Positions 15,807 through 25,326 of a stretch of DNA of 64,000 nucleotides are shown piece after piece. The stretch spans positions 1,302,001 to 1,366,000 of the forward strand of contig NZ_AP022616.1 in the NCBI RefSeq assembly GCF_010731115.1, given 5' to 3'. Position numbers and translations under genes: made by a program. This DNA comes from Mycolicibacterium phocaicum. Its GTDB lineage: Bacteria > Actinomycetota > Actinomycetes > Mycobacteriales > Mycobacteriaceae. The notes below the pieces were generated by a model that made no database searches, was not told where the DNA came from, and was given only the letters and a program-made list of their open reading frames with translations. Within the stretch, counting starts at the first letter, position 1. Each line of letters begins with the position of its first letter.

Positions 15807-17840
15807 GTGAGCTACAACGCTGCGGACATCACCGAACTCGACGATGTTCAGCACACCCGCCTGCGACCGGCGGTCAACCTGGGCCTGGACGTGCTCAACA
15901 CCGCCTTGCGCGAGCTGGTGGACAACGCGGTCGAAGAGGTCGCCGACCCCAGCCACGGCGGATCCACCGTCACCATCACCCTGCATGCCGACGGCTCGGT
16001 GAGCGTCGCCGACGACGGACGCGGCCTTCCCATCGACTCCGACCCGGTGACCGGCAAGAACGGCATCGTCAAGACCCTCGGGACGGCGCGCGCCGGTGGC
16101 AAGTTCTCGGCCCACACCGACGCCACCAGCACCGGTGCCGGCCTGAACGGCATCGGCGCCGCGGCCGCGGTGTTCATCTCGGCCCGCACCGACGTCACGG
16201 TGCGCCGCGCCGGCAAGACCTACCTGCAGAGCTTCGGCCACGGCTACCCCGGCACGTTCGAGGGCAAGGAGTTCGACCCGAACGCCGAGTTCACCCGCGC
16301 CGACAACCAGAAACTGCGCGGTACCGGCAACCGCAAGCCCGACGCCCACGGCACCACGGTGCGCATCCTGTTCGACCAGGCCGTCGTGCCGGACGCCAGC
16401 GTCGACATCGCCGAGGTCCTGCTGCGCGCCCACGCCGCCGCCCGGATGTGCCCCGGTGTGCACCTGACCGTCGTCGACGAGGGCTGGCCCGGCGAGGAGG
16501 TCCCGCCGGCGTTGCTGCAGCCTTTCAACGGGCCCTGGGGCACCGAAGCGCTGCTGGACCTCATGTGCACCTCGGCCGGCACTCCCCTGCCCCCGGTCCG
16601 CGCCGTGGTCGAAGGCCGCGGCGAGTACACCACCGGGCGCGGCCCCACCCCGTTCCGCTGGTCGCTGACCGCCGGTCCGGCCGAGCCGACCACAGTGGCC
16701 GCGTTCTGCAACACCGTGCGCACCCCCGGCGGCGGATCGCACCTGACCGCCGCCATCAAGGGGCTGTCGGAGGCGCTCGCCGACCGCGCGTCCCGGATCC
16801 GCGATCTGGGTCTGGCCAAGGGTGAGGACGGACCCGAACCGCAGGATTTCGCCGCGGTCACCGCTCTCGCGGTGGACACCCGCGCCCCGGACGTGGGCTG
16901 GGACTCCCAGGCCAAGACCGCGGTCTCGTCGCGTTCGCTGAACGTCGCGATGGCTCCGGATGTGGCACGCAGTGTCAACGTCTGGGCGGCGAATCCCGCG
17001 AACAGCGAAACGGTGTCGTTGTGGACCAAGCTGGCGCTGGAGTCGGCCCGCGCGCGCCGCAGCGCGGAGGGCGCCAAGGCGCGGTCCCGCGCGGCCTCGA
17101 AGGCCAAGGGGCTGGGCACCAACCTGTCGCTGCCGCCGAAACTGCTACCCAGCCGCGAGACCGGCCGCGGCTCGGGCGCCGAACTGTTCCTCTGTGAGGG
17201 CGACTCGGCGCTGGGCACCATCAAGGCGGCGCGCGACGCCACCTTCCAGGCCGCCTTCCCGCTGAAAGGAAAGCCGCCCAACGTCTATGGCTTCACGGTG
17301 AACAAGGCGCGGGTCAAGGACGAATTCGATTCCATCGAACGCATCCTGGGCTGCGGCGTGCGCGACAACTGCGACCCTGAGCAGTGCCGCTACGACCGGA
17401 TCCTGTTCGCCTCCGACGCCGACCCCGACGGCGGCAACATCAACTCGAGCCTGATCTCGATGTTCCTGGACTTCTACCGCCCGCTCGTCGCGGCCGGCAT
17501 GGTCTACGTGACGCTGCCACCGCTGTTCGTGGTGAAAGACGGTCAGGAGCGCATCTACTGCCAGGACGAGTCCGAGCGCGACACTGCCGTCGCTGAGTTG
17601 AAGGCGCGCTCGAAGCGCCGGGTGGAAGTCCAGCGCAACAAGGGTCTCGGTGAAATGGACGCCGACGACTTCTGGAACACCGTGCTGGATCCGCAGCGCC
17701 GCACCGTGATTCGCGTGCATCTCGACGACGCCGAGAAGAAGCTGCACCACACCCTGTTCGGCGGGCCGCCCGAGGGCCGGCGCTCGTGGATGGCCGAGGT
17801 GGCCGCCGTCGTCGACACCCTTGCGCTGGACCTGGACTAG
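15807..17840 (+). CDS. Atypical type II topoisomerase, ATPase/TOPRIM (GyrB-like) subunit
   Basis: This 677-residue protein is a GyrB/ParE-type subunit. The GHKL ATPase has ELVDNAVEE (Glu36, Asn40), DDGRGLPI (69-76) and GAGLNGIG (110-117). The TOPRIM domain has LCEGDSALG with Glu464 and the DADPDGG metal motif (Asp537, 539, 541). Compared with GyrB the middle region is shortened and rearranged. M. smegmatis is known to carry, besides gyrase, an extra two-subunit type II enzyme of distant origin that relaxes DNA and can introduce positive supercoils; this pair matches that kind of protein and M. tuberculosis lacks it. The GTG start follows AAAGGA by 6 nt. Its partner gene begins 12 nt downstream. 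Confidence 0.9.
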   Translation: MSYNAADITELDDVQHTRLRPAVNLGLDVLNTALRELVDNAVEEVADPSHGGSTVTITLHADGSVSVADDGRGLPIDSDPVTGKNGIVKTLGTARAGGKFSAHTDATSTGAGLNGIGAAAAVFISARTDVTVRRAGKTYLQSFGHGYPGTFEGKEFDPNAEFTRADNQKLRGTGNRKPDAHGTTVRILFDQAVVPDASVDIAEVLLRAHAAARMCPGVHLTVVDEGWPGEEVPPALLQPFNGPWGTEALLDLMCTSAGTPLPPVRAVVEGRGEYTTGRGPTPFRWSLTAGPAEPTTVAAFCNTVRTPGGGSHLTAAIKGLSEALADRASRIRDLGLAKGEDGPEPQDFAAVTALAVDTRAPDVGWDSQAKTAVSSRSLNVAMAPDVARSVNVWAANPANSETVSLWTKLALESARARRSAEGAKARSRAASKAKGLGTNLSLPPKLLPSRETGRGSGAELFLCEGDSALGTIKAARDATFQAAFPLKGKPPNVYGFTVNKARVKDEFDSIERILGCGVRDNCDPEQCRYDRILFASDADPDGGNINSSLISMFLDFYRPLVAAGMVYVTLPPLFVVKDGQERIYCQDESERDTAVAELKARSKRRVEVQRNKGLGEMDADDFWNTVLDPQRRTVIRVHLDDAEKKLHHTLFGGPPEGRRSWMAEVAAVVDTLALDLD

Positions 17841-17852
17841 AAAGAGTCAACT

Positions 17853-19994
17853 GTGACCTCGACCCTGGACGTTCCTGAGCAGAATCAGGACCTGGTCCTC
17901 GACCAGAGCGCCGACGACTACTGGAACCACTACCAGCTGACCTTCGCGCTCTACAGCGTCAGCGACCGCGCCATCCCGTCGGCGTTCGACGGCCTCAAGC
18001 CGGGCCAGCGCCGGCTGCTGTACCAGATGCACGACTCGAAACTGCTGCCCGGCAACAAGCCGCAGAAGTCTTCGAAGGTCTGCTCGGCCGTCACCGGCAA
18101 CCTGCACCCGCACGGCGGCGCGTCGATGTACGGCGCCGCGGCACTGATGGCCGCCGAGTTCCAGCGCGTGAAAGTCATTGACGGACAAGGCGCTTTCCCG
18201 CGCATCCAGGGCGACATTCCGGCCGCCGACCGGTACACCGAGATGCGGCTGTCCGCACCCGGTGCGGCGCTGACCGCCGAACTCGACGACCACGCGGTGC
18301 CGATGGTGCCCACGTTCGACGGGGAATGGATCGAGCCCACGATGCTGCCGGCCCAGTGGCCGGTGCTCCTGTGCAACGGCGCGGTCGGCATCGCCGAAGG
18401 CTGGGCCACCAAGGTGCCCGCGCACAATCCGCGCGAGATCATGGCGGCCTGCCGGGCGCTGCTCAAGACCCCGAACATGACCGACGACCGGCTGGCCAAA
18501 CTCATCCCCGGTCCGGACTGGGGCTGTGGGGCGACGGTGGTCGGCACCGCCGGGCTGCGCGAGTACCTCACCACCGGCCGCGGTGCGCTCACCGTGCGCG
18601 GCACCTTGTCGGTCGACGGCAAGAACGTCGTGATCACCGAGCTGCCGCCCGGTGTCGCGAGCAACACTGTGCAGGACCGGATTCGGGCGCTGGTCGAGTC
18701 CGGCGAGCTGGCCGGTGTCGCCGACATGTCCGACCTGACCGACCGCCGTAACGGGCTGCGGATCGTCGTCACCGCCAAACGCGGCCATGCCGCCGAGACC
18801 ATCCGCGACCAGCTGCTCGCGTTGACGCCGCTCGAGTCGACGTTCGCCGCCAGCCTGGTCGCGCTCGATGAGGACCGCGTGCCGCGCTGGTGGACGGTGC
18901 GCGAGCTGATCGGCGCGTTCCTGCACCTGCGCGACTCCGTGGTGCTGCACCGCAGCCAGTACCGGCTCGAGAAGGTCACGGCGCGCCGCCATCTGGTGTC
19001 GGGCCTGATGAAGATCCACCTCGACATCGACACCGCCGTGGCGATCATCCGCGCATCCGACAGCGTCGACGACGCCCGCCGGGGTCTGCAGGCACACTTC
19101 GAGATCGATGAAGAGCAGGCCAATTACGTGCTGGCACTGCAACTTCGGCGGCTGACCAAGCTCGACGTCATCGAACTGCAGGCCGAGGCGGACAAGCTCG
19201 ACGCCGAATTCGCGGAACTCACCGAGCTGGTGTCGAATCCGGACGCCCGGCGCGTGGTGATCGACAACGAACTGAAGGAGACGGCGAAGCTGTTCGCCGG
19301 GCCCGAGTTCGACCGCCGGACGGTCCTGGACTTCGAGGGCACCCCAACGGCGTCGAGCTCCGACGACGACGGCCCGCGGGAGAAGAAGGTCAACGCCAAC
19401 TGGCGCCTTGACGATCGGGGCGTGTTCTCCGACAGCCACGGCGACCTGCTCTCGGCTGGGCTGGGATGGGCGGTGTGGACCGACGGGCGCATCAAGTTCA
19501 CCAACGGCAACGGCCTGCCGTTCAAGACCCGCGACATCCCGGTGGCCCCGGATATCACGGGGCTGCTGCGCTCCGGTGTGCTGACGCCCGGCTACCACCT
19601 GGCACTGGTGACGCGGCGCGGCAAGATTCTGCGCATCGACCCGGCCGCGGTAAATCCACAGGGTGCGGCGGGTAATGGCGTGGCGGGTGTGAAGCTGGCC
19701 GGCGACGGTGACGAAGTCATTGCCGCGCTGCCGATCACCTGCGGCAACGGCGAAGCAATCCTGTCGACGTCCGAAAAGGGTTGGAAGGTAACCGAAGTCG
19801 CCGACATCCCGGTCAAGGGCCGCGGCGGCGCCGGCGTGGGCTTCCACCCGTTCGTCGGCGGTGAGGACGCCCTGCTGTCGGCGGCGGTCTCCCCGACCGG
19901 GTTCGTGCGCAACGGCAAGGCCGTGCGCGCCGAGAAGCGCGCGAAATCCTCAGTGAAGGGCACGGGCGCCGACGTGGCGCCAGCAGAGGCGTAG
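17853..19994 (+). CDS. Atypical type II topoisomerase, DNA-cleaving (GyrA-like) subunit
   Basis: This 713-residue subunit cuts and rejoins DNA through a tyrosyl link. The catalytic segment is AADRYTEMRL with Tyr128; the preceding SKVCSAVTGNLHPHGG is the GyrA/ParC winged-helix landmark. A coiled-coil region follows (about 390-480). The C-terminal part (about 500-690) forms beta-propeller-like repeats but has no obvious GyrA-box, consistent with a non-gyrase enzyme. It is slightly shorter than GyrA. GTG at 17853 lies 12 nt after the ATPase subunit, so the two are co-expressed and form a heterotetramer by family knowledge. Whether it decatenates or positively supercoils in this organism is not shown by sequence. 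Confidence 0.9.
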   Translation: MTSTLDVPEQNQDLVLDQSADDYWNHYQLTFALYSVSDRAIPSAFDGLKPGQRRLLYQMHDSKLLPGNKPQKSSKVCSAVTGNLHPHGGASMYGAAALMAAEFQRVKVIDGQGAFPRIQGDIPAADRYTEMRLSAPGAALTAELDDHAVPMVPTFDGEWIEPTMLPAQWPVLLCNGAVGIAEGWATKVPAHNPREIMAACRALLKTPNMTDDRLAKLIPGPDWGCGATVVGTAGLREYLTTGRGALTVRGTLSVDGKNVVITELPPGVASNTVQDRIRALVESGELAGVADMSDLTDRRNGLRIVVTAKRGHAAETIRDQLLALTPLESTFAASLVALDEDRVPRWWTVRELIGAFLHLRDSVVLHRSQYRLEKVTARRHLVSGLMKIHLDIDTAVAIIRASDSVDDARRGLQAHFEIDEEQANYVLALQLRRLTKLDVIELQAEADKLDAEFAELTELVSNPDARRVVIDNELKETAKLFAGPEFDRRTVLDFEGTPTASSSDDDGPREKKVNANWRLDDRGVFSDSHGDLLSAGLGWAVWTDGRIKFTNGNGLPFKTRDIPVAPDITGLLRSGVLTPGYHLALVTRRGKILRIDPAAVNPQGAAGNGVAGVKLAGDGDEVIAALPITCGNGEAILSTSEKGWKVTEVADIPVKGRGGAGVGFHPFVGGEDALLSAAVSPTGFVRNGKAVRAEKRAKSSVKGTGADVAPAEA

Positions 19995-20000
19995 GCACCG

Positions 20001-21230
20001 GTGCGGTTCGACTGGGCGGGGTTCGAAACCTGCCTGACCGCCGCCGCGGTCTCGGCGGTGCGCGCGCTGGTCGGCGCCGCCGCCGGGCAACAGCCGTACG
20101 CCGTGGCGTTCAGCGAGTTCTACGCCGAGACGACCGGTGTCATCTACCTGCCCAATCTGGCCCTGGCCACCGAGGAGACGGTGCCCGAGCCGTCCTGCCG
20201 GTTCAGCCCACCCGACTGGGAGCACCAGGACTACGAGTGGAGCGAGACCGCCGGCGACTGGGGTGACCGGCTGGTCGAGGCGGTGTCGGGCCTGCCACGT
20301 GCCCAGTGGGACCAGGCCTGGGACCGGTTCGCGCAGGCGATGCTGACCATCGCCGCCGGCATGCGGGCCGCGCTGGTGACCGACGGCACCCTGCCGGCCG
20401 ACGTCGTCGTCTACCTCGACGACGAGGACGGCGACCTCCTGGTGCGCTCACTCACCCCGGACGAACTGCAGCGGTGTTTCCCCGAGTACGTCGCAGCCGA
20501 CGAGGCCGAGCGCGCGGTCCTGGCGCTGCCGGTCGAGCAGCGGGTCACCGCACTCGCCGCGGCATCCGGACTGGCGCCGGGGCCGCCGGGAGACCTGGGT
20601 CAGGAACGTGCCCGGACGCTGCTGCTCGATCTCGGCGACGCAGCGGTGCCGGTGGCCATCGCGGCATTGAAGCGCCGGGATACCGCCTGGCTGGGCGCCA
20701 AGCTGCTGGCCGACCTCGATATCGCATCGCCTGACGTCATCGAGGCGCTGTGGGCAGCGGTGCCGCTTCGTGGTCCGGGCCACGACTGGGCGGCCACCGC
20801 GCTGGGGCGGCTGGGCTTTGGTTTGGAGGTGTTGGCCATCGACCTGCCCGCCGCAAGCCGCGCCGCCGCCGTCACGGCGCCGTATCGGTCGTTCCGCGAT
20901 CACGGCCGCAGCCATCGGCCGTTGGACTACGCGCTGCTGGCCGCCGGGCTCGTCGATCCGGCCGTCGCGGCGCTGGTCGCGCAGGAGCTGGCGCCGGGTC
21001 AGGGTTACTGCACGCTGGACGCCGCCGATCTCCCCGGCGCCCGGTTGGGGCTCGATCGCGCCGAGCCGCTGATCCGGCGGCATGCCGTCATCGTCATCGG
21101 TGATCTGACCGGCCCCATGGGACCCGAAGGCCTGGACCCCGACGACGTCGCGGCGCTGCGCGCCCGAGTCGCCGACCTGGCCGCCCACGATCCCGACCCC
21201 GACGTCCGGCGGCTCGCCGGCTACCGCTGA
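20001..21230 (+). CDS. DUF4303-like protein with HEAT-like repeats
   Basis: This 409-residue protein has an N-terminal region (about 1-160) that resembles DUF4303 ([16 protein letters not shown], then [15 protein letters not shown]), a small domain often found in toxin-immunity neighbourhoods. The remainder is Ala/Leu-rich helices in repeats (about 190-400), such as [17 protein letters not shown], like short HEAT units. The GTG start is 6 nt after the topoisomerase stop, so it may be co-transcribed. It overlaps the 3' end of convergent dfrA by 10 bp. No catalytic motif is visible; a protein-protein interaction role is the best guess. Confidence 0.65.
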   Translation: MRFDWAGFETCLTAAAVSAVRALVGAAAGQQPYAVAFSEFYAETTGVIYLPNLALATEETVPEPSCRFSPPDWEHQDYEWSETAGDWGDRLVEAVSGLPRAQWDQAWDRFAQAMLTIAAGMRAALVTDGTLPADVVVYLDDEDGDLLVRSLTPDELQRCFPEYVAADEAERAVLALPVEQRVTALAAASGLAPGPPGDLGQERARTLLLDLGDAAVPVAIAALKRRDTAWLGAKLLADLDIASPDVIEALWAAVPLRGPGHDWAATALGRLGFGLEVLAIDLPAASRAAAVTAPYRSFRDHGRSHRPLDYALLAAGLVDPAVAALVAQELAPGQGYCTLDAADLPGARLGLDRAEPLIRRHAVIVIGDLTGPMGPEGLDPDDVAALRARVADLAAHDPDPDVRRLAGYR

Positions 21231-21679
21231 TAGGTGCAGAACCGGTAGCGCAAGCCGGTCCTGCTGGTGAGCCACTCGCTGTGCGTGACGGTCCAGGAGT
21301 CGTCCAACGCCGGCGCGAACGCGTCGCCGCCGGGCACGTCGACGTCGATCTCGGTGACCTCGCACAGCGTCGCGACCGGCAGCGCCAGCGCGTACAGCTG
21401 CGCCCCGCCCATCACCCAGCCATCGATCTCGGCGGGCAGCGACGTCACGACCTCGGCGCCCTCGGCGACATAGCCCGCATCGCGACTGACCACGATGTTG
21501 CGCCGGCCCGGCAGCGGCCGGAATCGCGGCGGCAACGACTCCCACGTGAGCCGGCCCATCACCACGGTCTGCCCGAGCGTCTGCTCCTTGAAGTGCGCCA
21601 TGTCCTCGGGCAGCTGCCAGGGAATGTCGTTGTCGCGGCCGATGACACCACCGTTGCCCTGCGCCCAGATCAACTTCAC
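21221..21679 (-). CDS. dfrA: Dihydrofolate reductase
   Basis: This 152-residue enzyme reduces dihydrofolate to tetrahydrofolate with NADPH and so recycles the product of the adjacent thymidylate synthase. Typical signatures are [19 protein letters not shown] (substrate/Met20 loop with the catalytic acid Asp in DNDIPW), [12 protein letters not shown] and [12 protein letters not shown]. It is about the same length as M. tuberculosis DfrA (159). I chose GTG at 21679 (MKLIWAQ), 4 nt after the thyA stop, by alignment with the family; a TTG 5 codons upstream would overlap thyA. No strong ribosome site is seen, so coupling to thyA is likely. Confidence 0.96.
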   Translation of the reverse strand: MKLIWAQGNGGVIGRDNDIPWQLPEDMAHFKEQTLGQTVVMGRLTWESLPPRFRPLPGRRNIVVSRDAGYVAEGAEVVTSLPAEIDGWVMGGAQLYALALPVATLCEVTEIDVDVPGGDAFAPALDDSWTVTHSEWLTSRTGLRYRFCTYQR

Positions 21680-21683
21680 GGCG

Positions 21684-22484
21684 TCAGACCGCAACAGGAG
21701 CCTTGATGGCCGGGTGCGGGTCGTAGTTCACGATCGCGATGTCCTCGTACTGGTAGTCGAAGATCGAATCACGGGGCGCGAGAACCAGTTCCGGGTACGG
21801 CCGGGGCTCGCGCGACAGCTGCAACTGCACCTGCTCGACGTGGTTGTCGTAGATGTGGCAGTCGCCGCCGGTCCAGACAAAGTCGCCGACCTCGAGGCCC
21901 GCCTGGGCGGCCATCATGTGCGTCAGCAGTGCGTAGGAGGCGATGTTGAACGGCACACCGAGGAACAGGTCAGCACTGCGCTGGTAGAGCTGGCAACTCA
22001 ACTTGCCGTCGGCGACGTAGAACTGGAACAGCGCATGGCATGGCGGCAGCGCCATCTGGGCGATCTCGCCGACGTTCCACGCCGAGACGATGTTGCGCCG
22101 GCTGTCCGGGTTGGTCTTCAGCATCTCGAGCGCCGCGCTGATCTGGTCGACGTGCTCGCCCGACGGCGTCGGCCACGACCGCCACTGGACGCCGTACACC
22201 GGCCCGAGTTCGCCTGTCTCCGAAGCCCATTCGTCCCAGATCGTGACACCGCGCTCTTGCAGCCACCGGACGTTCGAGTCACCGCGCAGGAACCACAGCA
22301 GCTCGTAGATCACCGACTTGGTGTGCACCTTCTTGGTGGTCAGCAGCGGGAACCCGGCGGCCAGGTCGTAGCGCAGCTGATGTCCGAACAGGCTCCGGGT
22401 GCCGGTCCCGGTGCGATCAGATTTGGGCGTGCCCTGTTCCAGCACGAGGCGCAGCAGGTCTTCGTAAGGAGTCGGCACAGCCAC
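21684..22484 (-). CDS. thyA: Thymidylate synthase
   Basis: This 266-residue protein methylates dUMP to dTMP using methylenetetrahydrofolate. The active-site Cys149 lies in ALPPCHALF; the folate/dUMP residues in [41 protein letters not shown] and HIYDNHVEQ are intact, as is the ending [10 protein letters not shown]. It precedes dfrA with a 4-nt gap, the usual thyA-dfrA arrangement. The GTG start at 22484 lies 7 nt after a TAAGCT hexamer, so the mRNA may be leaderless; a second GTG two codons in is the alternative. Confidence 0.97.
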   Translation of the reverse strand: MAVPTPYEDLLRLVLEQGTPKSDRTGTGTRSLFGHQLRYDLAAGFPLLTTKKVHTKSVIYELLWFLRGDSNVRWLQERGVTIWDEWASETGELGPVYGVQWRSWPTPSGEHVDQISAALEMLKTNPDSRRNIVSAWNVGEIAQMALPPCHALFQFYVADGKLSCQLYQRSADLFLGVPFNIASYALLTHMMAAQAGLEVGDFVWTGGDCHIYDNHVEQVQLQLSREPRPYPELVLAPRDSIFDYQYEDIAIVNYDPHPAIKAPVAV

Positions 22485-22490
22485 GCCCTC

Positions 22491-22496
22491 AGCTTA
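22491..22496 (-). promoter_or_regulatory. Putative -10 box of thyA (leaderless start)
   Basis: TAAGCT on the minus strand ends 6 nt before the GTG start of thyA, the spacing expected if transcription begins at the start codon. Confidence 0.45.
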
Positions 22497-22526
22497 CGTT
22501 CCGGGGCGGAGAGTAGAACGGAAGCC

Positions 22527-23267
22527 ATGCCTGTGACCAAGGATTCCATCACCACCGCCGACGGCAGCTGTGCCGTCACCGTCGCCACTCCGGAAGGCAC
22601 CGGGCCGTGGCCCGCGGTCGTCATGTACCCGGACGCCGGCGGCCCGCGGCAGACCTTCGACGACATGGCCGCGCGACTCGCCGCGCTGGGCTACGTGGTG
22701 CTGGTGCCGGACATCTACTACCGCCAGGCGGGCTGGGCGCCGTTCGACATGGCCACCGCCTTCTCCGACGAGTCCGAGCGCGGGCGGTTGTTCGGCCTGA
22801 TGCGCACCGTCACGCAGGACGTCATGGTCACGGACGCGGGCGCCTTCTTCGACTATCTGGCGGCCAGGCCGGATGTCACGGGCGACAAGTTCGGCACCAC
22901 GGGCTACTGCATGGGCGGCCGCACGTCGTTCATCATCGCCGGCAAGCTACCCGACCGCGTCGCCGCGGCGATGTCGTTCCACGGCGGTGGCCTGGTCACC
23001 GACACCGACGACAGCCCGCACCTGCGCGCTGACCAGATCAGCGCGGTCGTCTACGTGGGTGCCGCCTCGAACGACGCATCGTTCACCGCCGAGCAGGGTG
23101 AGATCCTGGGCCGCGCCCTGACCGACGCCGGCGTGGAGCACACCGTCGAGTTCTACCCCGCAGCGCATGGTTTCGCGGTGCCCGACAACGCCGGCGCCTA
23201 CGACGAGGCCACGGCGCAGCGGCACTGGGATGCGATGGAGCGGGTGTTCGGCGCGGCACTGAAGTAA
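22527..23267 (+). CDS. Dienelactone-hydrolase family protein
   Basis: This 246-residue alpha/beta hydrolase is of the dienelactone hydrolase type. The nucleophile is Cys128 in GYCMGG; the acid is in the VGAASND turn and the catalytic His is in PAAHGF. In M. tuberculosis a dienelactone hydrolase-like gene (Rv2765) is also divergent from thyA. The ATG at 22527 is 42 bp from the thyA start, so the promoters overlap. The substrate is not predictable; aromatic lactones are the family paradigm. Confidence 0.9.
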   Translation: MPVTKDSITTADGSCAVTVATPEGTGPWPAVVMYPDAGGPRQTFDDMAARLAALGYVVLVPDIYYRQAGWAPFDMATAFSDESERGRLFGLMRTVTQDVMVTDAGAFFDYLAARPDVTGDKFGTTGYCMGGRTSFIIAGKLPDRVAAAMSFHGGGLVTDTDDSPHLRADQISAVVYVGAASNDASFTAEQGEILGRALTDAGVEHTVEFYPAAHGFAVPDNAGAYDEATAQRHWDAMERVFGAALK

Positions 23268-23311
23268 CCCCCGGGGCCGGCGTACCTCCCGCGGTGCGGG
23301 ACGATTGACGG

Positions 23312-24229
23312 GTGTACGACCAGACCAGCAGCTACGAACCCGACGCCAACGAGCACGGATCCCGACTGGATCCCGTACTCGCGCGCAGCTGGCTGCTGGT
23401 CAATGGTTCGCAGTTCGACAGGTTCTCGCCGGCGACACGCTCCAGCGCCGACATCGTCATCATCGATATCGAGGACGCGGTAGCGCCCAAGGACAAGGAC
23501 TCGGCACGGGACAACGCGGCACGCTGGCTCGGTGACGGCAACACCGACTGGGTGCGCGTCAACGGCTTCGGCACCCCGTGGTGGGCCGACGACCTGGAGA
23601 TGCTGTCGAAGACCTCCGTCGGCGGCATCATGCTGGCGATGGTCGAGTCCGTCGACCACGTCACCGAGACCGCCAAGCGGCTCCCCAACGTGCCGATCGT
23701 CGCGCTCGTCGAGACGGCGCGCGGACTCGAGCGCATCACCGAGATCGCGTCGGCCAAGGGCACGTTCCGACTGGCCTTCGGTATCGGTGACTTCCGCCGC
23801 GACACCGGCTTCGGCGACAACCCCGCGACGCTCGCCTACGCCCGCTCGCGGTTCACCATCGCCGCCAAGGCCGCGCATCTGCCCGGTGCCATCGACGGCC
23901 CGACCATCGGGTCCAGCAGCCGCAAGCTCAGCGAGGCCACCGCGGTCTCCACCGAGTTCGGCATGACCGGCAAGATCTGCCTCACGCCCGAGCAGTGCGG
24001 GACCGTCAACGAGGGCCTGTCCCCGTCACTGGACGAAATCGCTTGGGCACAGGAGTTTTTCGCGGAGTTCGAGCGCGACGGTGGCGAAATCCGCAACGGT
24101 TCGGACCTGCCGCGTATCGCCCGCGCCAACAAGATTCTGGATCTGGCGAAGGCGTACGGTATCCACCCGTCGATGTTCGGTGACGACCCCGACCACGTGT
24201 CGGCGCCGTCGGACACCTACCACTACTGA
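23312..24229 (+). CDS. CitE-like HpcH/HpaI aldolase/lyase
   Basis: This 305-residue protein resembles the beta subunit of citrate lyase and related acyl-CoA lyases. Landmarks are RSWLLVNGSQ at the start, DIVIIDIEDAVAPKDK (metal-binding acid loop), VRVNGFGTPW, IVALVETARGLE (metal-binding Glu) and a C-terminal GKICLTPEQ. It likely splits or forms a C-C bond next to a CoA or acid group; the substrate is unknown. The GTG start is 7 nt after a GACGAT hexamer, suggesting a leaderless mRNA. Its stop overlaps that of the convergent membrane-protein gene by 7 bp. Confidence 0.85.
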   Translation: MYDQTSSYEPDANEHGSRLDPVLARSWLLVNGSQFDRFSPATRSSADIVIIDIEDAVAPKDKDSARDNAARWLGDGNTDWVRVNGFGTPWWADDLEMLSKTSVGGIMLAMVESVDHVTETAKRLPNVPIVALVETARGLERITEIASAKGTFRLAFGIGDFRRDTGFGDNPATLAYARSRFTIAAKAAHLPGAIDGPTIGSSSRKLSEATAVSTEFGMTGKICLTPEQCGTVNEGLSPSLDEIAWAQEFFAEFERDGGEIRNGSDLPRIARANKILDLAKAYGIHPSMFGDDPDHVSAPSDTYHY

Positions 24230-24702
24230 GCGGCGTCCCCGGTCTTCTTCTTGCGGTGCAGCACCGAGGAGAACGCCCGGACGATGCCGCGCAGCGCGTA
24301 CCAGCCGGACAGCACGGTGAAGACGATCAGCGCGATGAACATCGGCAGCCAGCCGGTGCGGGAGTGCTTGAGGTTCCACCAGATGATGCAGAACAGCACG
24401 GCCATGATGAAGACCAGGATGTCGCGCAGCCGGCCCTCGCGGTTGAACGCGTAGCCGATCGCCGTCGACTTGAGCTGACGGCTGCGGTCGACCGCGGCGA
24501 TGACCTCGTCGATCCGCATGTCGATGGTGCGTTGCAGCTCGGCACGGCGCTCGGTCTGCTCGGCCGGAATCCGGTCCAGCAGGTCCATGTCGGCCTTGAT
24601 CGCGGCCCGCACGTCCGGCGGCTTCAGGTTGCCCGCGACAGCCCCCAGCAGCGCGCCCCCGGCCAGCGGCGCGGCTCCCAGCGCCAGGTCCGCGATTCCC
24701 AT
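24223..24702 (-). CDS. DUF-type membrane protein with two TM helices
   Basis: This 159-residue protein has a short hydrophobic N-terminus (GAAPLAGGALLGAVAG), a central charged helical region with TERRAELQRTIDMRIDEVIAAV, and two strong transmembrane helices near the C-terminus (about 94-113 and 117-137), ending in a basic tail (HRKKKT). The ATG at 24702 is preceded by GAGGAG, which decides it over an upstream ATG. It looks like a small membrane protein of unknown function; the coiled region could support oligomerisation. Confidence 0.75.
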   Translation of the reverse strand: MGIADLALGAAPLAGGALLGAVAGNLKPPDVRAAIKADMDLLDRIPAEQTERRAELQRTIDMRIDEVIAAVDRSRQLKSTAIGYAFNREGRLRDILVFIMAVLFCIIWWNLKHSRTGWLPMFIALIVFTVLSGWYALRGIVRAFSSVLHRKKKTGDAAQ

Positions 24703-24876
24703 GGTCGGCTCCTCACTGATCGACGCAAACGTCAATCACCATACGGCGTTTTCACATTTGATCCTGAATCCATGGCGCAATTGTTCGAGTGCGGTGCGCC
24801 GTCACGTCAGGGTCAATGGTTCTGCTGCCTCGCCGAAGTGCGGGCGGCGGCCCAATGACGTAGACCTCGGTCGGAC

Positions 24877-25326
24877 TCAACCCATCAACGTCGCGGCGAC
24901 GGTGGCACCCAGGTTCCAGCACGCCTCCAGGTCGGCCTTGCCGGGTTTACCCGAAACCACCACGTAGTCAGACGCTTTCACCCAGCCCAGCCCGGTGGTG
25001 ATGGCGGTGACGGCCTTCTCGGCGCCCTCGGTGCCCTCGTTGCCGTGCAGCCACAGACCGAACGGCCGGCCACGTGTCGCGTCCAGGCACGGGTAGTAGA
25101 TCTGGTCGAACGCATGCTTCAAGGCACCCGACATGTACCCCAGATTCGCCGGCGAGCCCAGCAGGTAGCCGTCGGCGTCCAGCACATCGGCAGCCGAGAG
25201 CGTCAACGCCGGACGGCGCACGACGTCAACGCCCTCGATCTCGGGATCTGTTGCCCCGGCGAGCACCGCCTCGAACATCTCCTGACAGTTCGGAGACGGA
25301 GTGTGGTGCACGACAAGGAGTTTCAT
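24877..25326 (-). CDS. Flavodoxin-like NAD(P)H-dependent oxidoreductase
   Basis: This 149-residue protein is related to M. tuberculosis Rv2771c. It begins MKLLVVHHTPSPN, a flavodoxin-type phosphate-binding start, then DGYLLGSPANLGYMSGALKH, the FMN ring-binding loop of the FMN-reductase family, and FGLWLHGNEGTEGAEKA. The ATG overlaps the stop of the upstream membrane-protein gene (ATGA at 25323-25326). Together with the next two genes it keeps the M. tuberculosis order dapB-Rv2772c-Rv2771c. An electron-transfer or quinone-reducing role is likely; the partner is unknown. Confidence 0.85.
   Translation of the reverse strand: MKLLVVHHTPSPNCQEMFEAVLAGATDPEIEGVDVVRRPALTLSAADVLDADGYLLGSPANLGYMSGALKHAFDQIYYPCLDATRGRPFGLWLHGNEGTEGAEKAVTAITTGLGWVKASDYVVVSGKPGKADLEACWNLGATVAATLMG

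Noticed and set aside
17847..19847. A 666-codon minus-strand frame over the GyrA-like subunit
   Set aside because: Shadow of a conserved topoisomerase gene; composition is His/Arg/Gly rich and without motifs.
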